From assembly GCA_048772705.1 (NCBI GenBank), contig JBLWGC010000215.1, positions 1-26,539 of the forward strand: a stretch of DNA of 26,539 nucleotides. The letters are read 5' to 3'. Positions 14,346 through 21,599 of the stretch are shown piece by piece. Made by a program: the position numbers and the translations under genes. The notes under the pieces are model-generated. The model saw only the letters and a program-made list of their open reading frames with translations, had not been told where the DNA came from and searched no databases. The stretch comes from Leidyana gryllorum EB-2025a (Eukaryota; Apicomplexa). Each line of letters opens with the position of its first letter. Within the stretch, counting starts at the first letter, position 1.

Positions 14346-14417
14346 GACTGTTTGGTCTAGTGGTATGATTCTTCCTTTGGGTGGAAGAAGTCCTGGGTTC
14401 GATTCCCAGAACAGCCC
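14346..14417 (+). tRNA. tRNA-Pro (anticodon TGG)
   Basis: Anticodon stem CTTCC with GGAAG around TTTGGGT gives TGG for CCA codons; T arm CTGGG with CCCAG; one acceptor mismatch at position 2. With AGG and CGG copies this completes the Pro set. Confidence 0.8.
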
Positions 14418-14606
14418 GTCTGTCAGTTGTTGACTCAATACGCCACGTCTCTTCAAGGTTGTCCAAGATATGCTGCTCCGACAGCTGAGACAAGATTTGA
14501 GTTGTATATGCATGGAATCTTCGCCAGATTCATTCCAGTTGGCCCATCAACGATGTCTGCCAAAACCCATCAGGTTGAGTAGTACTTTGCCAATCACCAC
14601 TCTACT

Positions 14607-14686
14607 TCCGGTGGGACGGAATCGAACCGCCGACTATCTGATGCCAGCACTGCAGTCAGATGCTGTACCAACTGAGCTACCCCCGG
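14607..14686 (-). tRNA. Tyr-type tRNA with Cys anticodon GCA
   Basis: Same body, T arm and seven-base intron position as the Tyr gene at 10903, but the loop reads CTGCAG, so the anticodon is GCA, which is Cys. One D-stem pair is also lost. Either a decaying Tyr gene or an anticodon-shifted one. Confidence 0.65.
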
Positions 14687-14738
14687 CCGTCCAACTGCTG
14701 TCCAACTGCTCCGGGGTTCGAAATGCTCAACCCCAGAT

Positions 14739-14798
14739 CCTCGCCCTTTCGGACTGCGGTCTGAAGACAGCGCCTTAGACAACTCCGCCATCTTCGCA
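14739..14798 (-). pseudogene. tRNA-Leu (CAG) relic
   Basis: 5' two-thirds of a Leu tRNA with loop TTCAGAC; the T arm and 3' acceptor are gone. Confidence 0.5.
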
Positions 14799-14891
14799 CA
14801 GTGTTGTTGGTTCATCACTCCACGCGTTTTCTGTGCTTGGAATCCCATAATGGAAGAACTTTTGGGGTTGGAGGCCGACGTGTTCAGAGCG

Positions 14892-14963
14892 TCCGAGATT
14901 GTATAGTGGTTAGTATTTTCGCCTGTCACGCGGAAGACCCGCGTTCTATTCCCGGCCTCGAAG
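14892..14963 (+). pseudogene. tRNA-Asp relic
   Basis: Full-length Asp form with GTC, but the T loop and T stem and one acceptor pair are damaged. Confidence 0.55.
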
Positions 14964-15015
14964 CAGTTCCAGCCCCTCACAAGTGCTGCAAATCAGATTT
15001 TGTCTCAGCTGGTCT

Positions 15016-15062
15016 GGACTTCATCCGGGATTGTACGAGTGGGAGCCGCGTATTTCAGCCGA
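15016..15062 (-). pseudogene. tRNA-Glu relic
   Basis: Duplicate of the relic at 11262, with the same left flank. Confidence 0.5.
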
Positions 15063-15097
15063 CCTGCGGGAGACGTGACGAGTCAGCACTATCAGAC

Positions 15098-15169
15098 CGG
15101 CTGGTCTGGGAATCGAACCCAGGACTTCTTCCACCCGAAGGAAGGATCATACCACTAGACCAAACAGCC
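15098..15169 (-). tRNA. tRNA-Pro (anticodon CGG)
   Basis: Anticodon stem CTTCC with GGAAG around TTCGGGT gives CGG for CCG codons; T arm CTGGG with CCCAG; one acceptor mismatch. Left half of a Pro-Ala cassette. Confidence 0.82.
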
Positions 15170-15258
15170 AGGTCCTCGGTAATGCAACACACCGGGTACA
15201 GCCGAGAGACTGGTCATACTGTGTAAAGGATCACGGAATGCCATGGGGCTTGCGCTAC

Positions 15259-15331
15259 AGGCGACTAGCTCAGATGCTTGAGTGGTCACTCAGCGTGCGG
15301 AAGGGACTGGGCTCGATGCCTAGCCCATCCA
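15259..15331 (+). pseudogene. tRNA-Ala relic
   Basis: Ala-derived with AGC in the anticodon position and broken anticodon stem; right half of a Pro-Ala cassette. Confidence 0.5.
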
Positions 15332-15431
15332 AACTATATGCATAGAATCTTCGCCAGTATAAGTACAGTTGGAACATCAACACTGTCTGCCAAAGCCCAG
15401 CAGGGGGAGTAGTAGTTTTCAAAGCACATCT

Positions 15432-15472
15432 CTACTTCCGGTGGGAGGGAATCGTGGTGAGATGCCGGCACT
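15432..15472 (-). pseudogene. tRNA-Tyr 3' relic
   Basis: Acceptor end and T arm of a Tyr tRNA, then unrelated sequence. Confidence 0.45.
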
Positions 15473-15513
15473 TTCCCATTTGTCAGTGCCGTAGGGGGGC
15501 AGGCTGAAGAGGC

Positions 15514-15554
15514 GGCTGTTTGGTTTAGTGGTATGATTCTTCCTCGGGTAGGGA
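15514..15554 (+). pseudogene. tRNA-Pro (CGG) 5' relic
   Basis: 5' half of a Pro tRNA through a CGG anticodon loop, cut before an Asn gene. Confidence 0.55.
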
Positions 15555-15566
15555 ACGTTGCAAGTG

Positions 15567-15639
15567 GGTCTTGTAGCTCAGTCGGCAGAGCGTGTGGCTG
15601 TTAACCACAAAGTCGCAGGTTCGAAACCTGCCAGAACCG
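15567..15639 (+). tRNA. tRNA-Asn (anticodon GTT)
   Basis: Same as the gene at 5954 with anticodon arm TGTGG-CTGTTAA-CCACA and T arm GCAGG with CCTGC; one acceptor mismatch. The surrounding block 15560-15830 mirrors 5750-6030 in reverse. Confidence 0.8.
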
Positions 15640-15676
15640 GATTCAGAGGCACCCTAGACATTGACTGCGGTGCATG

Positions 15677-15737
15677 GCACTTGTGGTCTGCGACCCTTCA
15701 AAGATGATAGGGTTGGGTTTGGATCCTGGCACGTGCA
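15677..15737 (+). pseudogene. tRNA-Gly (TCC-type) relic
   Basis: 5' acceptor and part of the anticodon arm of the Gly(TCC) form; inverse of the relic at 5853. Confidence 0.45.
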
Positions 15738-15750
15738 GCCGTACGTACTT

Positions 15751-15823
15751 TGGATGACCTGGGCATCAATCCCAGTACCTTTCACATGCTAAGCAAGCGC
15801 TCTACCATTCAAGCCAGTCGCCC
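15751..15823 (-). pseudogene. tRNA-Ala (AGC) relic
   Basis: Full-length Ala form with AGC, but the D arm and B box are damaged and the anticodon stem is weak. Confidence 0.55.
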
Positions 15824-15915
15824 ATTCAGCAAATCCAAGTGCACACAGTGATTTTTACATGGTATGACCAGTCTCCAAACTGCATCGATCACTTGCACCA
15901 GTTTGTGCTCCACTT

Positions 15916-15988
15916 TGCACAAGCGGGACTCGAACCCTCAACCTTTGCCTTAGGAGGCCACTCGCGCTATGCATTGTGCCACAACCGC
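15916..15988 (-). pseudogene. tRNA-Arg (CCT) relic
   Basis: Shares D and T arms with the Arg(CCG) gene at 8780 and has loop CTCCTAA (CCT), but the anticodon and acceptor stems do not pair well. Confidence 0.5.
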
Positions 15989-16081
15989 ATTCGGGACCCA
16001 TCCGACTTTTGAGTGGGACAGAATCGGGCCACCCCGAGGAGTTTCGTTCTGCGCAGCAAATCAAAATCAACTTATGATGCT

Positions 16082-16150
16082 GGCAACTTGCCCGCGTGGG
16101 CCGGCAGCTACCGGTTCCGGCCCCCGCGAGCTTAAACCCAGCAATCGTTG
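16082..16150 (+). pseudogene. tRNA-Ser relic
   Basis: Strongly decayed Ser(AGA)-type tRNA without anticodon arm. Confidence 0.4.
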
Positions 16151-16206
16151 TGTGATGTGATCTGGCATTGACCGTAGGAAGTCGCCTAGAATCCGCGAAG
16201 ACTAAC

Positions 16207-16287
16207 GACGAGGGTGAGAATTGATCTCCTGCGGCTGGAGCGCAACGGCTTCGCAGCCCGCCGCCTCAACCACTTGGCCACCTTGCC
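16207..16287 (-). pseudogene. tRNA-Ser (GCT-type) relic
   Basis: Derived from the Ser(GCT) form at 1826; the anticodon position now reads GCG and the T loop is altered. Confidence 0.55.
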
Positions 16288-16410
16288 AGGGAGCTTTTCG
16301 AAAATCTTTCAATTGGCTCTTGTACAGCTCCCAGCGTAGAGCGTTGAATTTGAGTTGGGCCGAAACCTCAGTTTAATCACTGAAGCAGTTGCGCCCTCCC
16401 CGAACGCTAC

Positions 16411-16490
16411 CGACAAGAGTGAGATTCGAGCTCACCCGGGAGAAGCGCAACGGCTTCTTAGCCCGCCGCCTTAACCACTCGGCCACCGTC
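16411..16490 (-). pseudogene. tRNA-Ser (GCT-type) relic
   Basis: Second Ser(GCT)-type relic; the anticodon position reads AAG, there is a mismatch at the end of the anticodon stem, and the 5' acceptor strand is lost. Confidence 0.55.
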
Positions 16491-16701
16491 AAGAGTGGAA
16501 CGGATTACACCTTCCCTTGGGAAACCGTGCGAACTGTTAGTGGATATGGTACACCCCTTCTCGATGGCAGTATGTGGCTCTGGAATGACTGTTTGGTGAG
16601 GTGGACCAAGGTCTGAATGACCGCTTCAGTGCCAATCATGGTGCTTTGGTGAGCACATCACTCGCTCCTTCGGTTAGCAACTGTTCACCTCAACTCTGAA
16701 G

Positions 16702-16775
16702 GAGTCGCGTATTTCAGTTGGTTAGAGCGTGAGCCTAATAAGTTCTGAGTCCGCGATTGGAGCCAGGGGTGACCA
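16702..16775 (+). pseudogene. tRNA-Ile (AAT) relic
   Basis: Matches the Ile gene at 14042 in D arm and anticodon loop but with broken anticodon and T stems. Confidence 0.6.
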
Positions 16776-16872
16776 AGTGAGTGGATCTCTGATACAGATT
16801 CGCCCTGTACCCGAGGAAGACCCAAGATTCCCCAATCAATAGGAATGCAATTTGTTACTGAGTCCGAGCTTC

Positions 16873-16937
16873 CTTGCCGGCCCAAGCCCGTCCGTAGAAC
16901 GCAAGACTTTCGATGGGAGAACCGCCGGTTCGGGCCG
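16873..16937 (+). pseudogene. tRNA-Lys (TTT-type) relic
   Basis: Duplicate of the relic at 529, with the same flank leading to a Ser tRNA. Confidence 0.55.
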
Positions 16938-17010
16938 CGCGAGCAGTCCTAGTCAAGCTTGCCGAACCGTATGTGAGGCCACTGGCCGCAAAATGCTGAG
17001 TGCGACAGTT

Positions 17011-17097
17011 GGCAACTTGCCCAAGTGGTTAAGGGGGTAGACAAGAAATCTACTGGGCCTGGCCCGCGCCCGCGCTGGTTCAATCCAGCAATTGCCG
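17011..17097 (+). pseudogene. tRNA-Ser (AGA) relic
   Basis: Ser(AGA) form in which the base before the anticodon, normally T33, is A, the variable arm is lengthened and the T loop is short. Confidence 0.6.
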
Positions 17098-17179
17098 TGC
17101 GATGTTATTGGAGTGTCAAACACCAACTCACGCCTGAAGCCCTCGAATGGTGGCAAGGTCAACCTTATGCTATCTTCTC

Positions 17180-17253
17180 TGCACCTGCCGGGAATCGAAC
17201 CCGGGTCGTCTCGATGGTAACGAGACATTCCACCACCACTAGACCACAGATCC
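17180..17253 (-). pseudogene. Gly-type tRNA with anticodon ACC
   Basis: Gly body with an enlarged D loop and a changed acceptor base. The anticodon stem is perfect but the loop TTACCAT reads ACC, a Gly anticodon that eukaryotes normally avoid. Confidence 0.6.
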
Positions 17254-17347
17254 GTAAGACATTGTTGTTAAAGCTCGTACACAATAACGGCCGTTTGTTC
17301 AAATGAGAAGACAGAATCGAGTTGAGCGAGTATGAGGGGCAGCTCGT

Positions 17348-17395
17348 GGGTACGTAGCCCAGTGGTAGAGCAGCTGAATGCAGATCAGCAGTGTT
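17348..17395 (+). pseudogene. tRNA-Cys (GCA) 5' relic
   Basis: 5' half of a Cys tRNA ending after the anticodon stem, with GCA intact. It runs straight into a Val relic on the other strand. Confidence 0.55.
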
Positions 17396-17396
17396 G

Positions 17397-17461
17397 GAAA
17401 TCTGAAGTCGGGAACTTCTGGGTGTGAAGCACACATCATGACCACTGGATGATGGCGGCAC
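17397..17461 (-). pseudogene. tRNA-Val relic
   Basis: Very decayed Val tRNA recognised by its order of motifs and the same flank as at 8231. Confidence 0.4.
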
Positions 17462-17654
17462 GGAGCTTACGGACTAGGAAAAGGGGCCTGTGTCTCCGGA
17501 AACACGCATCCTGTTGCCTGGTTGTTACGTAGCGGCCTGTAGCTACATAGAAGTTGGACGGTCTGAAGTAGTTCACTTGGTGAAGCATCTGACGCTCCTC
17601 TTGCATCCCATCCTGATTGATGCCTCACTACCTCTATAGCCTCACTTGAAGATT

Positions 17655-17705
17655 CTCCGGGTCGTGTAGTGCTTAGAACAACAAGTTGTGGCCGTGTATA
17701 TCCAT
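17655..17705 (+). pseudogene. tRNA-His 5' relic
   Basis: 5' half of a His tRNA with GTG retained; its left flank matches that of the His gene at 9869. Confidence 0.5.
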
Positions 17706-17724
17706 GCGTGGTCCCTAGCTTAGA

Positions 17725-18035
17725 TACTCCGTGCGCGGTGTCTCGAACGGGAGATATAGGTGGAGTTTGTCCAAACGCACGACCGGGCGTAGCTACATGC
17801 CGGCTTACACGGAGACACCGGCATCCAAACACACGTGTGTGCTCGGCACTGACCAACGGAAGTTACCACTAACTGACGAAACGATGCGCGATGGGTTGAG
17901 ATCGAAGCCGGGTACGGGACCCCTCGATGATCTGTCCGCCTCCGTCGAGTTGGAGGAGGACGAACGTGACGAGCAGCCAGTGCAGCCGGTCACGAATTAC
18001 TACAACGCTCCCAGCGAAAGTGTCCTCTCTTGATC
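17725..18035 (+). other. Open reading patch of unknown origin
   Basis: A frame of about 100 codons that, unlike the frames elsewhere in the tRNA region, is not a translation of tRNA sequence. Its second half is rich in acidic residues and ends near a Pro-Val-Gln-Pro stretch. No start context, no partner gene and no family could be recognised. It may be a fragment of a host or mobile-element gene carried in by duplication. Confidence 0.3.
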
Positions 18036-18068
18036 GCTACACACTTCCATTTGACGGTTCCGTTAGTT

Positions 18069-18141
18069 GGCGCTATGACCTAATGCATATGGCATCGGTC
18101 TACGGAACCGGGGACTCTGGGCTCGAGTCCCAGTAGCGTCT
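18069..18141 (+). tRNA. tRNA-Arg (anticodon ACG)
   Basis: Acceptor GGCGCTA with TAGCGTC pairs fully, anticodon loop CTACGGA gives ACG (CGT and CGC after editing), T arm CTGGG with CCCAG. The D loop has lost one of the usual GG bases. The better of two Arg(ACG) copies. Confidence 0.8.
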
Positions 18142-18159
18142 GGGCTACTGTCGGGTTTC

Positions 18160-18213
18160 AGCCCCGACTTTGTCCGGGATGGGTCGAGTGAGAGCCACAT
18201 ATCTCAGCCGATC
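18160..18213 (-). pseudogene. tRNA-Glu relic
   Basis: Decayed Glu tRNA, again beside a Pro gene as at 11262 and 15016. Confidence 0.45.
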
Positions 18214-18249
18214 GAGAGACGTGCCGTGTTGAGTCAACAACTATCAGAC

Positions 18250-18321
18250 GGGCTGTTCTGGGAGTTGAACCCAGGACTTCTTCCACCCGAAGGAACAATC
18301 ATACCACTAGACCACACAGCC
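18250..18321 (-). tRNA. tRNA-Pro (anticodon CGG), doubtful
   Basis: Loop TTCGGGT and T arm intact, but the anticodon stem and the acceptor each carry a mismatch compared with the copy at 15098. Confidence 0.55.
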
Positions 18322-18344
18322 GCCTATCGGTGGTGCAAAACAGA

Positions 18345-18800
18345 TCAACTTACGAGATCTGGCCAACAGAAGCGGCGATCTGACTATCGAGGTGGATCGC
18401 CTGATCGTCGATCAGCGCCCGTCTCCACCTCTGCTCAACTCAAACCGCGAACATCGATGCCGACATACCTTTTCTCCAACCTCTGGTGCTCGAGGCACCC
18501 ACCATCACCAACGCGGGAACGACCTCGGCGAGGGGAGACGTGCCTCTGAAAGCCTCGAAGCTGCTCGTCAAAGCGGTCGATTTCACAACAAAGACTATGG
18601 TTGCGTGGTTGGAACCGATTGACAATTGTTGCTGAGGTCCTCGTCAACGGAGTCAATTATCAGACCACGGCATCTGGTGCCACCCATTCGACCACCGGTC
18701 AACCGTCTATTTCCACCATGGGGGCCAACGCGCAGATCAAACTGCGGGTGAAGAAAGATCTGGTGAATATTGACAGCCGGGTCAGCTGCAGGCCCGTCGC
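18345..18800 (+). other. Degenerate coding-like stretch, unknown
   Basis: Short frames here have ordinary protein-like composition and do not come from tRNA sequence. No family was recognised and no complete gene is visible. It may share an origin with the patch at 17725. Confidence 0.25.
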
Positions 18801-19792
18801 AGGGCGGAGGGAGCTTTGTTCAAGGTGCGTTTGGGCGGCATTCGTTGTCTATTGTGTTCATGCACTTCTGGAAAAAGGTGGGCCTGACAAATATCAGTGT
18901 CTGTCCGTCTGTGAGTAGGGTGAGAGCCTACCCCCAACTGTATGGGAAGCGTCGTGGGGTAACAGGGGGGTTTTGGTCGAGTCGTGGTATTCTGCGTGCT
19001 CCCGCGTCCGATACATCCCTAAGAGACGGTCCTTGGAGGACGACTCCTGCCCCTACTGTAGGTAGAACTAGAGGTTTTCAGACTACATGTAGACTGGTTT
19101 TTCAGTAGACCGGCCTACGTGCGTACCACTACGTAAACTGAGCCCCATCTTAATCGTGCACTAATCTGTTTTGTTCGTTGTTCGTTCTCCGTCTGTCTGT
19201 GTATCTACTAGTTGTGCCCAAAAACCCTGTATTGTATGGCCTGCGTCAGTCTGCTGTAACGGGCTATACGGGCTATAGAGGCACAGCCAAACAACACAAT
19301 CAGACGAGAACTACACGATGGACTAGTCCAACTCTGCTCTCGTGTGTCTCTCACTCTACCCATGTGCCAGTCGCTCGCACTCCTGCGGAGTCTCGCGGTG
19401 GATACAGACGGTAAGTTCGACTCGACCCCCACACTCTGGTCATTCATTCGAGTGTCTGCACAGTTAGACTGTCACAGAGAGTTCAGACCACTAGGGAACA
19501 TTAGCCTTTACGCTTTTGTAGTTGTTGCTTTACGTTCCTTAATAATGCCTTTCCACCATCTCATGCATGCCCCTATATAAGTGCAAAATATGTAGCGAAG
19601 TATCCAGATGGATGCTAATTCGACTGGAAGTTTCACCAAGTCGAATCTGGCAACCCGATAGGGAGTTTACCATTTAGGCAAACACGAACTACAACACGGA
19701 TGGCTCTAATTCGGGCCGTGCAATCTCTAGCACGAACTGCTGCTGTAAAACAACCAGTGATTCGGACTGCATTGCATTGCTGTATAAGTGAA
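18801..19792. other. No gene seen
   Basis: Nothing convincing on either strand. A CTATATAAG sequence at 19573-19581 and a GTAAGT after 19409 resemble a TATA box and a splice donor, but there is no gene to attach them to. Confidence 0.4.
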
Positions 19793-19869
19793 ATCTACGG
19801 CCACCAAGGATCGAACTCGGAACCTTCTGAGTATTAAGCAGGCATCGAAACCACGAGAGCCTGGCTGCA
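19793..19869 (-). pseudogene. tRNA-Val relic
   Basis: Val body with the anticodon position reading AAT and an insertion in the D arm. Start of a block (to about 20080) that duplicates 1466-1740. Confidence 0.5.
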
Positions 19870-19932
19870 CGGATGGTCCCCGCAGCCCAAGAGAAGTGGC
19901 GAAGTTTCAGGGAGTAGTGAGGACCAGTTCCA

Positions 19933-20003
19933 AGGTCGCGCCGGGAGTCGAAGCCAGTTGGGAGGTTCAAAATCTCCAGTGCTAACAACTACTCCACCCA
20001 ACC
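19933..20003 (-). pseudogene. tRNA-Gln (TTG) relic
   Basis: Gln body with TTG; acceptor and T stems mismatched. Duplicate of the relic at 1598 but less decayed in the anticodon arm. Confidence 0.55.
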
Positions 20004-20109
20004 GGTTCAGCCCATCCCAAAGGAGTCGGTAGAGCCATCCGGGCTAGCGCTTCCTCAACTGGACACATGCAACACGGGTCTCTCTACTTACCTCTGAAAA
20101 ATCTGAAGT

Positions 20110-20265
20110 GGCTCCGGTATGTTGTAAAATACCAACTTGGAGATCCGGGCTCTGAGTCAACCTTCACACATACTGCGGTGCCCAAATCTGTCCAAGGGCT
20201 ACTACAGGGCACCCTTGAAAGCTCTCAACTCTGTGGATAAATAGCGGCAGTTGCAGCACTACGAA
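20110..20265. repeat. Spacer copy inverted relative to 12410-12500
   Basis: Matches the spacer right of the Ala relic at 12317 in reverse orientation over most of 90 bases. Confidence 0.5.
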
Positions 20266-20268
20266 GTT

Positions 20269-20341
20269 TGGACGACCTGGACATCGATTTCAGTACCTCT
20301 CGCATGCTAAGCGAGCGCTCTAACATTTGAGCTAGTCGCCC
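20269..20341 (-). tRNA. tRNA-Ala (anticodon AGC)
   Basis: Acceptor GGGCGAC with GTCGTCC, anticodon stem CTCGC with GCGAG around TTAGCAT giving AGC. One T-stem mismatch and a D loop lacking one G. The best AGC copy in the window, and the last tRNA before the retroelement. Confidence 0.7.
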
Positions 20342-20666
20342 GCTGTGCAGCCCCCATCGCATTTATTGGTTCTCAACATAATATGACCACTCTCTCGACT
20401 GTATCAGCGGCTGGCACAGACGAGTGCTGCTTTCTGATCAGTAGTAGTGGTGGGTCTCAGTCTGTTCATCTCGAAGCTCAGTTGTGAATGATGATAAGCG
20501 ATTTAAGCAAGGTACTCACACAACACTAGTGTCCCACTGACCCCACACAACTGCAACACACAGTTTTTTGAATTAGTAGTTCGTGTTCATTGTTTGCAAC
20601 ACGCCACCCAGTAGTAATTACCAATAGTCAATAGTTTCCGATGAGCAAAGTTGTATCCACGACGAG
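20342..20666. other. No gene seen
   Basis: The first 60 bases are the inverted Pro-Ala spacer. The rest holds nothing I can recognise. Confidence 0.4.
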
Positions 20667-20742
20667 TGCAGTCCGCGATTAGCTAGATCAGTGCCCTTTT
20701 TAGATTGCATCGATCATCGACCCACCGGAGTCGGGCCGGCCA
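20667..20742 (+). repeat. Left arm of LTR inverted repeat
   Basis: Pairs with 21229-21302 with only a few differences over about 75 bases, ending inward in GGCCGGCC-type sequence. Confidence 0.85.
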
Positions 20743-21228
20743 ACAACTTACCTCGTGTCGCCGAGCGTTCCGGTAACCGGCACGGAGACACGAACACACA
20801 ACACACACATGAACTTACGATTCGGTCGTCAGCCAGCAACGGAAAGCACTAACAATGATGCCCCACGACATCACATTGGTAGCAGTGCGTCTACCGACGC
20901 ACCACTAGCGGCAGAAGGTAGCGACCCTCAGGAAATGCAAGAACGGAGCGTTGGAGTCACGGAATCAACGCAAGGCGAGCCGAACGCGCAAATAGGCCAG
21001 GATAAAAGACTTGGCAACAGCCCACAGCTTAGTCACGATACCAGCATAGCAGCACTCGAAGCCAGTGGATTACTACAATTAGCGATCTCGCCAGTACGCG
21101 AAACACAGCGACAGCAGCAAACGAATAACAGTGATTGCGGAGCAAGCAACGAAGAACAACGGGCCAAAACGGCACTCCGGAAGCACACGGCATTCGATGG
21201 CAACAACAGTGGACGCGCAAGGGAGTGG

Positions 21229-21302
21229 GCCGGCCCGACTCCGGTCGGTCGGTGATAGATGCAATCTAAAAAGGGCACTGATCTAGCTGATCCCGGACTA
21301 CA
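21229..21302 (-). repeat. Right arm of LTR inverted repeat
   Basis: Inverse of 20667-20742. Confidence 0.85.
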
Positions 21303-21324
21303 CCCCTCCGGGCCCATCCTCCTT
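21303..21324 (-). promoter_or_regulatory. Polypurine tract
   Basis: On the minus strand a purine-rich run ending GGAGGGG sits directly before the LTR start, the place where plus-strand DNA synthesis is primed in LTR elements. Confidence 0.65.
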
Positions 21325-21510
21325 GAACGGGTTCCGCGGGTTTTGGCGGTTCCACTTTGCTCTGAACTCTTCTATGAGGTCGCTCCCGTCCGCTTCCAGA
21401 ACCTTCTGGGCTGGTTCCCATGTCTGGCCCGGCTATCCAGCCCATTTTATCTTGTAGTAGATGCCTTCGGGAGTGGGTTTCCAGCCCATGATATATAGTG
21501 GTTCTTCTGG
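21303..21510 (-). pseudogene. Chromodomain of gypsy integrase
   Basis: The frame reads YIMGWKPTPEGIYYKIKWAG, then a TWEPA-type segment, the pattern of the integrase-end chromodomain that marks chromoviruses and tethers the integration complex to modified histones. Confidence 0.8.
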
Positions 21511-21599
21511 GAGTGGCTCTGTGGCGTGGTCTGATGCATGGTATTTCTCTAGACTGCTCGGATGGAACTTAGGAAAAATTTGCCAGGTGGGTGGGAGGT

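Larger units (their letters stand above)
20667..21302 (-). mobile_element. 3' LTR of the gypsy element
   Basis: Reads from TGTAGTCC at 21302 to GACTGCA at 20667 on the minus strand, so it has the TG...CA ends of an LTR, and directly follows a polypurine tract. About 75 bases at each end are imperfect inverted copies of each other, far longer than the few bases usual for LTRs. The middle holds, on the opposite strand, an open frame of 166 codons (20755-21255). Confidence 0.75.

Noticed and set aside
164-16616. Many open frames of 60 to 219 codons in the first 17 kb, for example 12917-13576
   Set aside because: They are translations of tRNA genes: recurring motifs such as RVRFP, PGIEPG and DPGSIPG come from the T arm and acceptor. 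Database proteins with these motifs are usually the same artefact.
210-17253. tRNA-derived SINEs
   Set aside because: The relics carry no shared tRNA-unrelated body or A-rich tail; they recur with their neighbours as blocks, which fits segmental duplication.
19573-19581. TATA-box promoter
   Set aside because: CTATATAAG is a good match, but no gene or conserved downstream sequence follows it.
210-20341. Organelle tRNA cluster
   Set aside because: The tRNAs have nuclear-type features (initiator Met with ATCGAAA loop, Tyr intron, class II Leu and Ser with ordinary arms) and U6 lies among them.
20342-20666. 5S rRNA gene among the Pol III genes
   Set aside because: No 5S internal control region or conserved ends found here or elsewhere in the window.
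20667-21302. A 636-bp DNA transposon with terminal inverted repeats
   Set aside because: The TG...CA ends, the polypurine tract directly beside the right end, and the partial match upstream of gag fit an LTR better.
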